A model generated the notes under the pieces. The model was given only the letters and a program-made list of their open reading frames with translations. It was not told the DNA's origin and ran no database searches. From Lysinibacillus fusiformis (GTDB lineage: Bacteria; Bacillota; Bacilli; Bacillales_A; Planococcaceae), in contig NZ_PYWL01000021.1 of NCBI RefSeq assembly GCF_003049525.1, positions 1-48,351 of the forward strand: a stretch of 48,351 nucleotides of DNA. Direction: 5' to 3'. This document shows, piece by piece, positions 7,444 through 15,847 of this stretch. Each line of letters opens with the position of its first letter. Within the stretch, counting starts at the first letter, position 1. Both the position numbers and the translations under genes were made by a program.

Positions 7444-8755
7444 TTTTAACACCTCCTAAAACTTCAGGAGTTAGTTTAATCCAAGATCCATTACGGATGA
7501 CAAACCAACAAGGTTCAAATGTAAATATATTTAGTTCTTGATTTTGTGTTAAATAATAACCTAAAACAATTTCATCGATATCTGCTAGGGCAATATTATT
7601 CCCAACTTTTAATCTCTCAGCAATATCTGCTCCCGATGATAATTCTTTGATTTCCTTTTCTGCTTCAATATCCATATCTAATGAGAAGTATGGACGCTTA
7701 TAATGGAAAATCCGGCTATCTCCCCAAATTGTCGTCATTCGGGTAATGACATGATTGCTATAGACAGGTAAACCTTGCAAATATAATTGATAATCCATTT
7801 GATTTTTATTTGTATTCGTTGAAGCATAACGGAAATCGGCAGTATATCCACCATGCTCGTTGATAAATTCAAAGCTATCTTTTAGCAATTTTGAAGGCTC
7901 AATTCTAATACTGCTTTCTGCAGCTGGATAAACATAGTTTAATGATTTTAGATTTGTATCTAATGTCATTAATGACATACCATCTGTATATTTTTCAGAA
8001 GATGCACTTTCAACATTGCGTCGCACTATATTTGGATCTGTAAATAACACATTTTTAAATAATTCTGGTGTGATTTCTTCAATATAGTACGTAAATTTTA
8101 CAGATTCCATTTTATTGTTATCTACATAAAGCGATGTCTGATTTTCTCGCTCAATTTCTTTAAACGTGCCATATTTTTTTGCAGGCTCTATGACTTCCTG
8201 TATAAATTGGTTCATGTTTGGCACGCTTACATGTGAGCGGAATAATGATTGATTATTACTACTAATGTAATAAACCATTAACTCTTTGGTGCTTGAATTA
8301 CTCCAGTCAATAATCATACGATTGAAGGTTGTTTCTGGTAACTCTTTATCAGCAAATTGAAAAATGGTGTTAAAGGATGAAAATGGAACCTCACCAGTGA
8401 AAAAAATCGTCATTCGATGGTCTGCGCCAATAATTTGATTTACATAGTTTGGCGAAAGATTGTTGTTAACAGGCTCTAAATCTAGAACGTTCCAGCCTTT
8501 AAATGTTTTCATCAAACTCTTCATGGCATTATTAGATACTGTGCCTGTAAAACCCTCATCAAAACGGAAAATAGCCTTGTATGGACGAATAATATCCTCC
8601 ATTTCCTTTTGCGGCTTAATTAAAATTTCCTTCCGCTCCGTATTTTCAATATATTTATAATCTGGTGTGTAAGTCCAAATCAAAAAAGTTAGAATCACAC
8701 TTAGCATGACAAGTAGAAATAAAACAACAGATTTAACTGGCTCTATATATTTCAT
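7430..8755 (-). CDS. walH: WalK regulatory membrane protein WalH (YycH)
   Basis: A 441-residue protein with one N-terminal membrane segment (about residues 8-27) and a large extracytoplasmic part, as in YycH, which controls WalK activity together with YycI. The frame can be extended to GTG 8761, but ATG 8755 overlaps the walK stop as ATGA and has GGTGAG upstream, typical of coupled translation. Identification rests on operon position, topology and overall sequence, since this family has few fixed motifs. Confidence 0.93.
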   Translation of the reverse strand: MKYIEPVKSVVLFLLVMLSVILTFLIWTYTPDYKYIENTERKEILIKPQKEMEDIIRPYKAIFRFDEGFTGTVSNNAMKSLMKTFKGWNVLDLEPVNNNLSPNYVNQIIGADHRMTIFFTGEVPFSSFNTIFQFADKELPETTFNRMIIDWSNSSTKELMVYYISSNNQSLFRSHVSVPNMNQFIQEVIEPAKKYGTFKEIERENQTSLYVDNNKMESVKFTYYIEEITPELFKNVLFTDPNIVRRNVESASSEKYTDGMSLMTLDTNLKSLNYVYPAAESSIRIEPSKLLKDSFEFINEHGGYTADFRYASTNTNKNQMDYQLYLQGLPVYSNHVITRMTTIWGDSRIFHYKRPYFSLDMDIEAEKEIKELSSGADIAERLKVGNNIALADIDEIVLGYYLTQNQELNIFTFEPCWFVIRNGSWIKLTPEVLGGVKNGLE

Positions 8756-10617
8756 TCCCACTCACCTGCCTCACCAAATTCATCTGCATCATATGGTAAT
8801 GTGAAGAAAATTGTCGTGCCTTGCCCTTCCTCACTCTCTGCCCAAATCTTTCCGCCATGCGCTTCAATCATTTCCCGCGCAATAGCAAGCCCCAAGCCTG
8901 TTCCTCCCATGGAACGAGCACGGGCCCGATCGACACGATAGAAGCGATCAAAAATGCGGCCTACATTTTCTTTAGGAATCCCCATGCCATCATCTGAAAT
9001 CATGACTTTTAGCATGTCACCTTGCCCTGTGAAGCCAAAGCGAATATTTCCGCCATCTGGAGAATATTTGATGGCATTCGAAATGATATTATCAATGACC
9101 TGTGTCACCTTATCCGTATCAATTTCTACATAAAAGGAGGTTTCAGGGAATAATCGTGCAAACTGTACTTTATCAGACTTAGACATTTCAAATCGATCGA
9201 TAATTCGGTTAAAGAATGAATTAAATAAGACAATATCTTTGTTTAACTCATAGTCTGAACTATCCATTCGTGATAATTGCAATAAATCATTGACTAGTCG
9301 AATCATACGTTCTGTTTCAGTTTGCGTTACGTTTAAAAATGTAGGAGCAATATTTTCATCCTTCCATGCCCCATCCGCTAGTGCCTCTAAATAACTACGC
9401 ATAGTTGTTAATGGCGTTCTTAATTCATGGGATACATTCGATACAAACTCGCGACGATCCATTTCTATCTTTTCCTGCTCTGTTATATCGTGTAATACAG
9501 TAATAAGACCATTAATAAAGCCTGTCTCTTTTTGAATAACCGAGAAATTGGCACGTAATATATAAGGTGCATCTGATGTACTGAAATTTAAATTAATAGC
9601 ATCACTCATATGAATTAAATCTTCAAAGCTATATTCCTGATCAATCCCCAATACCGAGGCAATGGGACGACCTAGTGTAATATCCCTTGAAATATGCAGT
9701 AACTCCAACGCAGGGTCATTAATTAATATAATACGTCCCTTACGATCTGTCGCAATAACGCCATCTGTCATATTACTAAGGACTGAATCTAGCTTTCGCC
9801 GCTCCGCATCAGTAGTGGATTGTGCCTCTTGCAAACGATTGGTTAAATGATTAAAGGTAACGGCAAGCTGACCTATTTCATCTGTACCGTATACCCTTAC
9901 CTTGCGAGAATAGTTGCCCTTTGCCATCGCTTGAGCTTGCTTTCGCATATCAGCAATTGGTTGTGTAATTGTTCGAGCGACGAGAATACCTAAAAAGATA
10001 GTAAAGACTAACGACATAGCTGTGCCGCCAAGGAAAATACGGTTAATTTCGTTCATTTGTTCAAAAACGGACTCAATATTCGCTTCAATATATAGAACGC
10101 CTATAATTTCATCATCCGGCCCTGCACCAGCTCGAATCGGGTTCGCTAATACCCATACTCGATTCCTCGTTTTGTTATCGAGTTTTATAATATCAAAGAG
10201 CGTTTCAGCAGATATCGCACGACGCACAAGGTCTGTGTTAGAGCGTTGTCCTATTAAATTTTGATTCTCGAGCTCAGATGTCGCAAGTATTCTTTGTCTA
10301 TCATCAATGACACGAATTTCTAAAATATCACCATTGGAAACGTCTCTTAAACCAGTTGAAAACTCCGTAACGATTGACTTCAAGCTTTCCTCTAGTTTAG
10401 GCATGCTTTCGTCACGTTCCTTTAAAATTTCCTCACGAAGACTATATTGCATCAGGTCAACTCGCTGAAAAATAGAATCTTGGAAGTTGCTCTTCAAATT
10501 TTGTTCTAACTGGCGGGCAAAATAAATACCGATAATTTGTAAAGCAAGCAATATTAATAAAATATAAATCAGCACTAGTTTGACATGAATAGATTTAAAG
10601 AAGCTCACTTTCTGCAT
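8752..10617 (-). CDS. walK: Sensor histidine kinase WalK
   Basis: A 621-residue two-pass membrane kinase. The order is TM1 (about 14-34), an extracytoplasmic PAS-like (Cache) sensor, TM2 (about 195-215), HAMP (215-265), PAS (275-380), HisKA with phospho-acceptor H397 (SNVSHELRTPL), and an ATPase domain with N514, the G1 box DDGMGIP (542-548) and GGTGLGLAIA (571-580). WalK senses the wall and division state and phosphorylates WalR, and the pair is essential in most Firmicutes. Length and domains match B. subtilis WalK. It follows walR by five bases. Confidence 0.98.
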   Translation of the reverse strand: MQKVSFFKSIHVKLVLIYILLILLALQIIGIYFARQLEQNLKSNFQDSIFQRVDLMQYSLREEILKERDESMPKLEESLKSIVTEFSTGLRDVSNGDILEIRVIDDRQRILATSELENQNLIGQRSNTDLVRRAISAETLFDIIKLDNKTRNRVWVLANPIRAGAGPDDEIIGVLYIEANIESVFEQMNEINRIFLGGTAMSLVFTIFLGILVARTITQPIADMRKQAQAMAKGNYSRKVRVYGTDEIGQLAVTFNHLTNRLQEAQSTTDAERRKLDSVLSNMTDGVIATDRKGRIILINDPALELLHISRDITLGRPIASVLGIDQEYSFEDLIHMSDAINLNFSTSDAPYILRANFSVIQKETGFINGLITVLHDITEQEKIEMDRREFVSNVSHELRTPLTTMRSYLEALADGAWKDENIAPTFLNVTQTETERMIRLVNDLLQLSRMDSSDYELNKDIVLFNSFFNRIIDRFEMSKSDKVQFARLFPETSFYVEIDTDKVTQVIDNIISNAIKYSPDGGNIRFGFTGQGDMLKVMISDDGMGIPKENVGRIFDRFYRVDRARARSMGGTGLGLAIAREMIEAHGGKIWAESEEGQGTTIFFTLPYDADEFGEAGEWE

Positions 10618-10622
10618 TCCTA

Positions 10623-11336
10623 TTACTCCTGTTCAGGATTTCGTAAATAATAACCTACACCACGTCTTGTGACAATCCAAGCAGGGTGACTAGGATTATC
10701 CTCGATTTTTTCACGTAAACGACGAATTGTTACGTCAACAGTACGAACATCTCCAAAGTAGTCATAGCCCCATACCGTTTGTAAAAGATGTTCACGTGTC
10801 ATTACTTGTCCAATATGTTTACCTAAATAATGTAGTAGCTCAAATTCTCGATGAGTAAGCTCAATAGCCTCATCACGCTTCATTACTAAATAAGCATCTG
10901 GCTGGATAACAAGGGAACCTACAACAATTTCGTTTGATTCCTCTTCTGCTTCTTCTGCTGCAGGTGCAGCAACCTGTAAACGTCGCATATTTGCCTTTAC
11001 ACGAGCAATAAGCTCTCGTGTACTGAATGGCTTAGTGACATAATCATCTGCGCCCATTTCTAAGCCTAATACTTTATCAATCTCAGAGCCTTTAGCCGTC
11101 AGCATTATAATAGGGAAATCATATTTTTTCCGTATCTCTCTACATACTTCCATACCATCGCGCTTTGGTAGCATGATATCTAGTAGCATTAAATCTGGTT
11201 GCTCTTCCTCAACCTTCTTTAGTGCCTCATCACCATCATACGCACATATCACTTTATATCCTTCTTTTATTAAATTAAATTGCAGAATATCTGCGATTGG
11301 TTTTTCATCATCAACAACTAAAATTGTTTTGTTCAT
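10623..11336 (-). CDS. walR: Response regulator WalR
   Basis: A 237-residue OmpR-class regulator. The receiver domain (1-120) has acidic residues D9/D10, phospho-acceptor D53 (LLDIMLPKRDG) and the conserved lysine in VTKPFS. The C-terminal winged helix ends in RTVDVTIRRLREKIE and VTRRGVGYYL. WalR controls autolysin and wall-metabolism genes by binding TGTWAH-N5-TGTWAH. It is the first gene of the wal operon, with GGGAG before the ATG. A Noc-site-like palindrome lies about 155 bases upstream. The acidic linker near residues 124-133 (AAEEAEEESN) is variable in the family. Confidence 0.98.
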   Translation of the reverse strand: MNKTILVVDDEKPIADILQFNLIKEGYKVICAYDGDEALKKVEEEQPDLMLLDIMLPKRDGMEVCREIRKKYDFPIIMLTAKGSEIDKVLGLEMGADDYVTKPFSTRELIARVKANMRRLQVAAPAAEEAEEESNEIVVGSLVIQPDAYLVMKRDEAIELTHREFELLHYLGKHIGQVMTREHLLQTVWGYDYFGDVRTVDVTIRRLREKIEDNPSHPAWIVTRRGVGYYLRNPEQE

Positions 11337-11487
11337 TCATTCTCTCCCTTTCGTTTTTTATCTATTCTTAAACATGTTGTATTTGTAAGTTCACTACTCT
11401 TAACTCTATCATGCTTTCAGTTTCCTTGCATTAATCGTTCATCAATCACTTTAAATACTTTGACAAAATGGGCTATATTTCAACAAG

Positions 11488-11503
11488 TATTTCTCGGGAA
11501 ATA
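11488..11503. promoter_or_regulatory. Candidate Noc-binding site (NBS)
   Basis: TATTTCTCGGGAAATA differs at one position from the B. subtilis Noc-site core ATTTCCCGGGAAAT. It lies between walR and the terminator of the M23 gene, 18 kb from the noc gene in this window. Confidence 0.55.
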
Positions 11504-11535
11504 ATAGAAAAGACAGCCCACTATTTGGACTGTCT
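11504..11535 (-). terminator. Terminator of the M23 peptidase gene
   Basis: On the minus strand AGACAGTCC and GGGCTGTCT (11535-11511) form a nine-pair stem (one G-U) with a seven-base loop, then TTTCTAT. It lies 15 bases beyond the stop codon. Confidence 0.85.
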
Positions 11536-11549
11536 ACTATTCAAAATGT

Positions 11550-13013
11550 TTATCGGCCTACATATGATAACGGATTAACTAATGAACCGTTCTTTTCAAC
11601 TTCAAAGTGTAAATGTGTGCCTGTCGAATTTCCAGTAGAACCCATAATACCGATAACAGAGCCCTTTTCCACTACTTGTCCTACTTCAACATTAATAGAA
11701 GATAGATGTCCATAAAGCGTTGTATAACCATTATTGTGATTAATTACAATGCGATTACCATAAGTACCAGACGTACCAGCTGCACTAACTACACCATTAT
11801 CGGCCGCCAAAATATTATAATTACTTGGACGAGCAATGTCGATTCCACGGTGGAAGGCGCCCCAACGTTCGCCCATACCGCTTGAGATATAGCCTCCTAC
11901 AGCTGGCCATGAAAATTCACCTGTGCCACGTGAAGAGATTACCTTTGTCCCAACTACTTCAATTTGTTCCACTGGTTCTTGGGTAACTTTTTCTTCTAAT
12001 GCAACTTTTGCTGTTTGTTTACCATTTTCAGACGTTAGGGCGTATGTTGTTTCTTTTTTACCATTAGCGCCTTCTTGCTTGATGACCTTTTCACCTTTAT
12101 ACATAGTAGGATCTTCTTCCACTACTTTTTTGAATGGAATCACATCTGCTACTTTCTTTTTCTTTTTAACCTCAAGATTTACAAATGGCTTTGCAACCGT
12201 TACATTCAATTCCTGTCCAACTTGTAAAACAGTATCAACTGTTACATCAGGGTTTAAATCTAGCAGCTCACTCGTTGTTAAATTATGTTTTTTTGCGACA
12301 GAACCTAATACATCACCTGATTGAATTTTATAGCTATCTTGTTCAAGGTAGCCTGTCATTAAATAGTTTACGGCTTGCTCAGGTGTTAAGATTTGAGTTG
12401 GTGTAACTTTTTGAGATATTCCTGAAACATCCTGTTTAAATGAAATATCTAAAAGTCGTGATTCGCCTGCTTGTAATTCTGGTAAATTAATTGTAGATTG
12501 TTGGTTTTTCGCTAATTTATCTAACTCTGGCTGAGAAATATATTGTAGCTTCAACAGTTGAACCGTTTTTTCATAGGCTTCCGTATTTTTTAATGATACG
12601 ACTGGCTTATGATTTACTAGTAATGTAAAAGCATCCGATTTCGCTACTAAAGATTGCTTAAGTTTGGATAATGTTTCTGCATCTTTTGTTTCATTCGTAA
12701 AAACTTGTTCTGGGATTATTTTAACAGATGAGCTAGCATCCATAGATAACTCTTTGAATTGCTGACTTGCTTCTTTTTCTTTTGATGTAATAACTTCTTG
12801 AATAGCTTTCTCGTCAGATACTGCACCAATATAATCATTTCCCACATAGACATGGTATATTTTATTTAAATTTTCTTTCGTATGTTCTTTAGCAAAACCC
12901 ATATTTATCGTTAGGCTCGTCATTAAAACTGCCATGATCGAAACCTTTTTAAAAGAAGAAAAATTGTAGGTGAATCTATTGTTTTCTTCTTTTTTATTCC
13001 AAAACGAATTCAT
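11550..13013 (-). CDS. M23 peptidoglycan endopeptidase with LysM and G5 domains
   Basis: A 487-residue exported protein from ATG 13013, chosen for GAAGGGG eight to ten bases upstream; the open frame continues to 13076. The order is a basic N-terminus and signal anchor (about 22-41), a helical region, LysM (about 227-273), G5 (about 275-356) and M23 peptidase (365-487). The zinc ligands are H388 and D392 (FHRGIDIA) and H469 (THLHFE), with H436 in YGHL. Such enzymes cut peptide cross-links in peptidoglycan during growth. It lies directly upstream of walR, and a WalR-box-like sequence precedes its predicted promoter, so it may belong to the WalRK regulon. Confidence 0.92.
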   Translation of the reverse strand: MNSFWNKKEENNRFTYNFSSFKKVSIMAVLMTSLTINMGFAKEHTKENLNKIYHVYVGNDYIGAVSDEKAIQEVITSKEKEASQQFKELSMDASSSVKIIPEQVFTNETKDAETLSKLKQSLVAKSDAFTLLVNHKPVVSLKNTEAYEKTVQLLKLQYISQPELDKLAKNQQSTINLPELQAGESRLLDISFKQDVSGISQKVTPTQILTPEQAVNYLMTGYLEQDSYKIQSGDVLGSVAKKHNLTTSELLDLNPDVTVDTVLQVGQELNVTVAKPFVNLEVKKKKKVADVIPFKKVVEEDPTMYKGEKVIKQEGANGKKETTYALTSENGKQTAKVALEEKVTQEPVEQIEVVGTKVISSRGTGEFSWPAVGGYISSGMGERWGAFHRGIDIARPSNYNILAADNGVVSAAGTSGTYGNRIVINHNNGYTTLYGHLSSINVEVGQVVEKGSVIGIMGSTGNSTGTHLHFEVEKNGSLVNPLSYVGR

Positions 13014-13082
13014 CAATAAAGCCCCTTCCAACTTTCCCTTGTAATAGGATGATTTACCCACAAGGAATTTTTGCACCCTTAT

Positions 13083-13111
13083 AATGTATCATAAAGAAAA
13101 TAGCGTTTGAA
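13083..13111 (-). promoter_or_regulatory. Probable promoter of the M23 peptidase gene
   Basis: Minus-strand TTCAAA (13111-13106), a 17-base spacer and TACATT (13088-13083), four of six matches in each box. It lies 70 bases before the start codon. Confidence 0.45.
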
Positions 13112-13125
13112 TGATTTCACTCTTT

Positions 13126-13142
13126 TGTAATGTAAATGTATT
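13126..13142. promoter_or_regulatory. Candidate WalR box
   Basis: TGTAAT-GTAAA-TGTATT matches the WalR direct repeat TGTWAH-N5-TGTWAH at 11 of 12 defined positions. It is written on the plus strand and sits 15 bases upstream of the predicted -35 of the divergent M23 gene. The remainder of 13014-13375 is AT-rich, with no gene except a five-codon ORF described separately. Confidence 0.45.
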
Positions 13143-13356
13143 ATTTATCTACTAATTGTTACATAGAATATATTTTATATAGTTGATAAATACTGTATTT
13201 TTATTCATAAAATGGGTATGGAACAACGTTATTTACCGTATTAAAAACCATATACTTAGCCATTGGTATAGTATTCTATTATTTTTTTCAAGTGAATTTA
13301 GGCATAATACTTTTTACTTTTTTAATATTCCGATAAAATATAAAGGAAGGCACATT

Positions 13357-13374
13357 ATGGATTGGAGCGATTAA
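13357..13374 (+). CDS. Possible five-codon leader peptide (MDWSD) before yitT
   Basis: ATG-GAT-TGG-AGC-GAT-TAA is preceded by a strong AAAGGAAGG site and stops one base before the TTG start of the YitT gene, in another frame. Its own GGAG forms the ribosome site for that TTG. It may couple translation, or be chance. Confidence 0.3.
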   Translation: MDWSD

Positions 13375-13375
13375 A

Positions 13376-14275
13376 TTGAGTGATTCACAGACCTCTGATA
13401 TGGCAGCAAAAATGTTGCGGCATCAGAAAAGTAACATGCGTAAAACATTTCTAAGGATTATTATGGTGCCGTTAGGTGCAATCATTATGGCTTTGGGCTT
13501 AGAGTTATTTTTAGTACCCAACCACATTATGGATGGAGGCATCGTAGGTGTTTCCATTATTACATCTCATTTATTAAATTTACCCCTTGGTATCTTCATC
13601 TTCATTTTAAACTTACCTTTTATTTTTTTAGGCTACAAACAAATTGGTAAAACCTTCGCGCTGTCCACAGGGCTAGGTATTACTGTACTCTCTACTGCAA
13701 CTCTTGCTTTACATAACCTACATCCATTTACGGAAGATACATTATTGGCCACAGTTTTTGGTGGGATGATTTTAGGAGTTGGTGTCGGTATTGTCATTCG
13801 TTATGGCGGTTCTTTAGACGGAACTGAAATATTGGCAATTTTATTTAATAGTAAAACTCCTTTTTCAGTTGGAGAAATCATTATGTTCTTCAACATTATT
13901 ATTTTTGCAGTAGCAGGATTTGTATTTAACTGGGAACAAGCTATGTACTCCATCATTGCATATTATATTGCTTATAAAATGATTGATATTGTAATTCAAG
14001 GGTTGGAAGAATCAAAATCAGTTTATATCATAAGTGATGCTATTGATGAAATTGGACAAACCATTATGGATCGACTTGGTCGTGGTGTCACTTTCCTTCA
14101 TGGTGAAGGGGCTTATACAGGAAATGATAAAAAGGTCATCTTTACTGTCATTACTCGCTTGGAAGAATCGAAGCTGAAAACCATTGTTGCGGATATCGAT
14201 GACAATGCATTTTTAGCCATTGGTAATATAGCAGAGGTAAAAGGTGGTCGTTTCAAGAAGAAGGATATTCACTAA
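13376..14275 (+). CDS. YitT family membrane protein (DUF161/DUF2179)
   Basis: A 299-residue protein. Residues 1-25 are cytoplasmic; about six membrane segments lie between 26 and 205, with the characteristic EL-FLVPN-I-DGGIVG and RYGGSLDGTEILA repeats of the YitT domain. A soluble C-terminal DUF2179 domain (about 215-290) contains GRGVTFLHGEGAYTG. The biochemical role is unknown; the family is often guessed to be transporters. The start is TTG at 13376 with GGAG eight bases before it. It ends in a terminator shared with purA and is the only plus-strand gene between rlmH and purA. Confidence 0.88.
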   Translation: MSDSQTSDMAAKMLRHQKSNMRKTFLRIIMVPLGAIIMALGLELFLVPNHIMDGGIVGVSIITSHLLNLPLGIFIFILNLPFIFLGYKQIGKTFALSTGLGITVLSTATLALHNLHPFTEDTLLATVFGGMILGVGVGIVIRYGGSLDGTEILAILFNSKTPFSVGEIIMFFNIIIFAVAGFVFNWEQAMYSIIAYYIAYKMIDIVIQGLEESKSVYIISDAIDEIGQTIMDRLGRGVTFLHGEGAYTGNDKKVIFTVITRLEESKLKTIVADIDDNAFLAIGNIAEVKGGRFKKKDIH

Positions 14276-14280
14276 GAAAA

Positions 14281-14309
14281 GGGCGTACCATCTATGGCAC
14301 GCCCTTTTT
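14281..14309. terminator. Bidirectional terminator between yitT and purA
   Basis: GGGCGTACC/GGCACGCCC (14281-14304) forms a stem with one mismatch, followed by TTTTTATT on plus and by TTTTCTT on minus. It serves the two convergent genes. Confidence 0.9.
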
Positions 14310-14324
14310 ATTGTATTTATTTTA

Positions 14325-15614
14325 TTAGGCTTCCCAAACATCTACTAATACGTTTGTTTGCTCACGAGCAGGACCAACTGAGAAAGTAGCAATTTGAATA
14401 CCTGTTAATTCACTAACACGCTCTACATAGCGTCGTGCATTTTCAGGTAGCTCTTCTAAAGTACGGCATGCTGTAACGTCCTCAGACCAGCCTGGAAGCT
14501 CTTCATAGATTGGTTCACATTGTTCAATAATATGAAGATTTGCTGGGTATTCTGTAATTGTTTCACCTTTATAGTTATAGGCTGTACAGATTTTTACTGT
14601 CTCTAAACCAGATAAAACATCAATTGAGTTAAGTGCTAGATGCGTAATACCACTTACGCGACGTGAGTGACGAACAACTACCGTATCGAACCAACCTACA
14701 CGACGTGGACGGCCTGTTGTTGTACCATATTCACGACCAACTTCACGAATTTGCTGACCTACTTCATCAAATAATTCTGTAGGGAATGGACCATCACCTA
14801 CACGAGATGTATAAGCTTTAGATACTCCAATAACGCTTGTTACAAGTGAAGGACCAACACCAGCACCAATTGCTACACCGCCTGCAACAGGATTTGAAGA
14901 TGTAACATATGGATACGTACCTTGATCGACATCAAGCAAAATACCTTGAGCGCCTTCAAATAATACTTTACCGCCTTCATCAAGTACATCATTCAAAATT
15001 TTAGATGTATCTGTCACATATTTTGCGATTTCTTGGCCATAACCATAGTATTCCTCAAAAATCTCTTCGAAAGTAACACCTTCGACTTCATAGAATTTCT
15101 CGAATAATTTATTTTTAATGGCTAAATTATGACGTAGTTTTTCTTCAAAAATATCCTTATCAAGTAAATCAGCCATACGGATACCAATACGAGCTACTTT
15201 ATCTTGATAGCATGGTCCAATCCCTTTACAAGTTGTCCCAATTTTATTATCTCCGCGGCTTTCTTCATCCGCAATATCTTGCTTTATATGATACGGCAGA
15301 ATAACATGTGCACGATTAGAAATACGTAAATTATCTGTATTAATGCCACGCTCTTGTAAGCCTTTTAGTTCTGTTACTATTGATTTTGGATTGACAACTA
15401 ATCCATTGCCAATAACTGAAGTTTTTTCTTTATAGAAGATACCTGATGGAATTAAATGTAGTTTATATGTTTCACCATCTATTTTAATGGTATGTCCTGC
15501 ATTATCTCCACCTGCAAAACGAGCGATTGCATCGGCTTTTTGCGAAAGGAAATCCGTAATTTTACCTTTTCCTTCGTCTCCCCACTGTGTTCCTACAACT
15601 ACTACTGATGTCAT
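14325..15614 (-). CDS. purA: Adenylosuccinate synthetase
   Basis: A 429-residue cytoplasmic enzyme that joins IMP and aspartate with GTP, the first committed step from IMP to AMP. The N-terminus VVVVGTQWGDEGKGK holds the GTP P-loop, FAGGDNAGHT the IMP contacts, and CKGIGPCYQDKVAR and TTTGRPRRVGWFD are further family blocks. ATG 15614 is chosen; the frame extends to a GTG that overlaps the GGAGG ribosome site. A clear promoter lies 52 bases upstream and PurBox-like sequences lie beyond it. Confidence 0.98.
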   Translation of the reverse strand: MTSVVVVGTQWGDEGKGKITDFLSQKADAIARFAGGDNAGHTIKIDGETYKLHLIPSGIFYKEKTSVIGNGLVVNPKSIVTELKGLQERGINTDNLRISNRAHVILPYHIKQDIADEESRGDNKIGTTCKGIGPCYQDKVARIGIRMADLLDKDIFEEKLRHNLAIKNKLFEKFYEVEGVTFEEIFEEYYGYGQEIAKYVTDTSKILNDVLDEGGKVLFEGAQGILLDVDQGTYPYVTSSNPVAGGVAIGAGVGPSLVTSVIGVSKAYTSRVGDGPFPTELFDEVGQQIREVGREYGTTTGRPRRVGWFDTVVVRHSRRVSGITHLALNSIDVLSGLETVKICTAYNYKGETITEYPANLHIIEQCEPIYEELPGWSEDVTACRTLEELPENARRYVERVSELTGIQIATFSVGPAREQTNVLVDVWEA

Positions 15615-15665
15615 AATCAGCACCTCCGTTAGATACCTGTGTATCTCAATTTTTTAGCCTCAATC

Positions 15666-15695
15666 ATTGTAACAATGATAGAAACACCTCGTCAA
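15666..15695 (-). promoter_or_regulatory. purA promoter
   Basis: Minus-strand TTGACG (15695-15690), an 18-base spacer and TACAAT (15671-15666). Confidence 0.8.
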
Positions 15696-15710
15696 TAAAA
15701 AAAGTGTAAA

Positions 15711-15755
15711 AAACACGAACATAAAATCAAAAAATCTGATTCAACGTTCGTGTTT
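15711..15755 (-). terminator. Terminator of dnaB, carrying PurBox-like cores
   Basis: On the minus strand AAACACGAAC pairs with GTTCGTGTTT, with an inner ATCAGA/TTTGAT stem, followed by TTTAC. It lies about 95 bases past dnaB and just upstream of the purA promoter. Each arm contains CGAAC, the core of a PurR PurBox. A third CGAAC, in a better match (ATTATCGAACATT), is at 15776-15788. Confidence 0.65.
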
Positions 15756-15847
15756 AATAACAGAATGGTATGAATATTATCGAACATTCAGATTAATTCA
15801 GTCTAAGGTTAATTTGTAGAGGCAATTTATCTGAATGACGCACATGA

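Noticed and set aside
13183..13374. 63-codon ORF before yitT
   Set aside because: AT-rich, with no ribosome site at its first ATG; only its last five codons have a good start signal.
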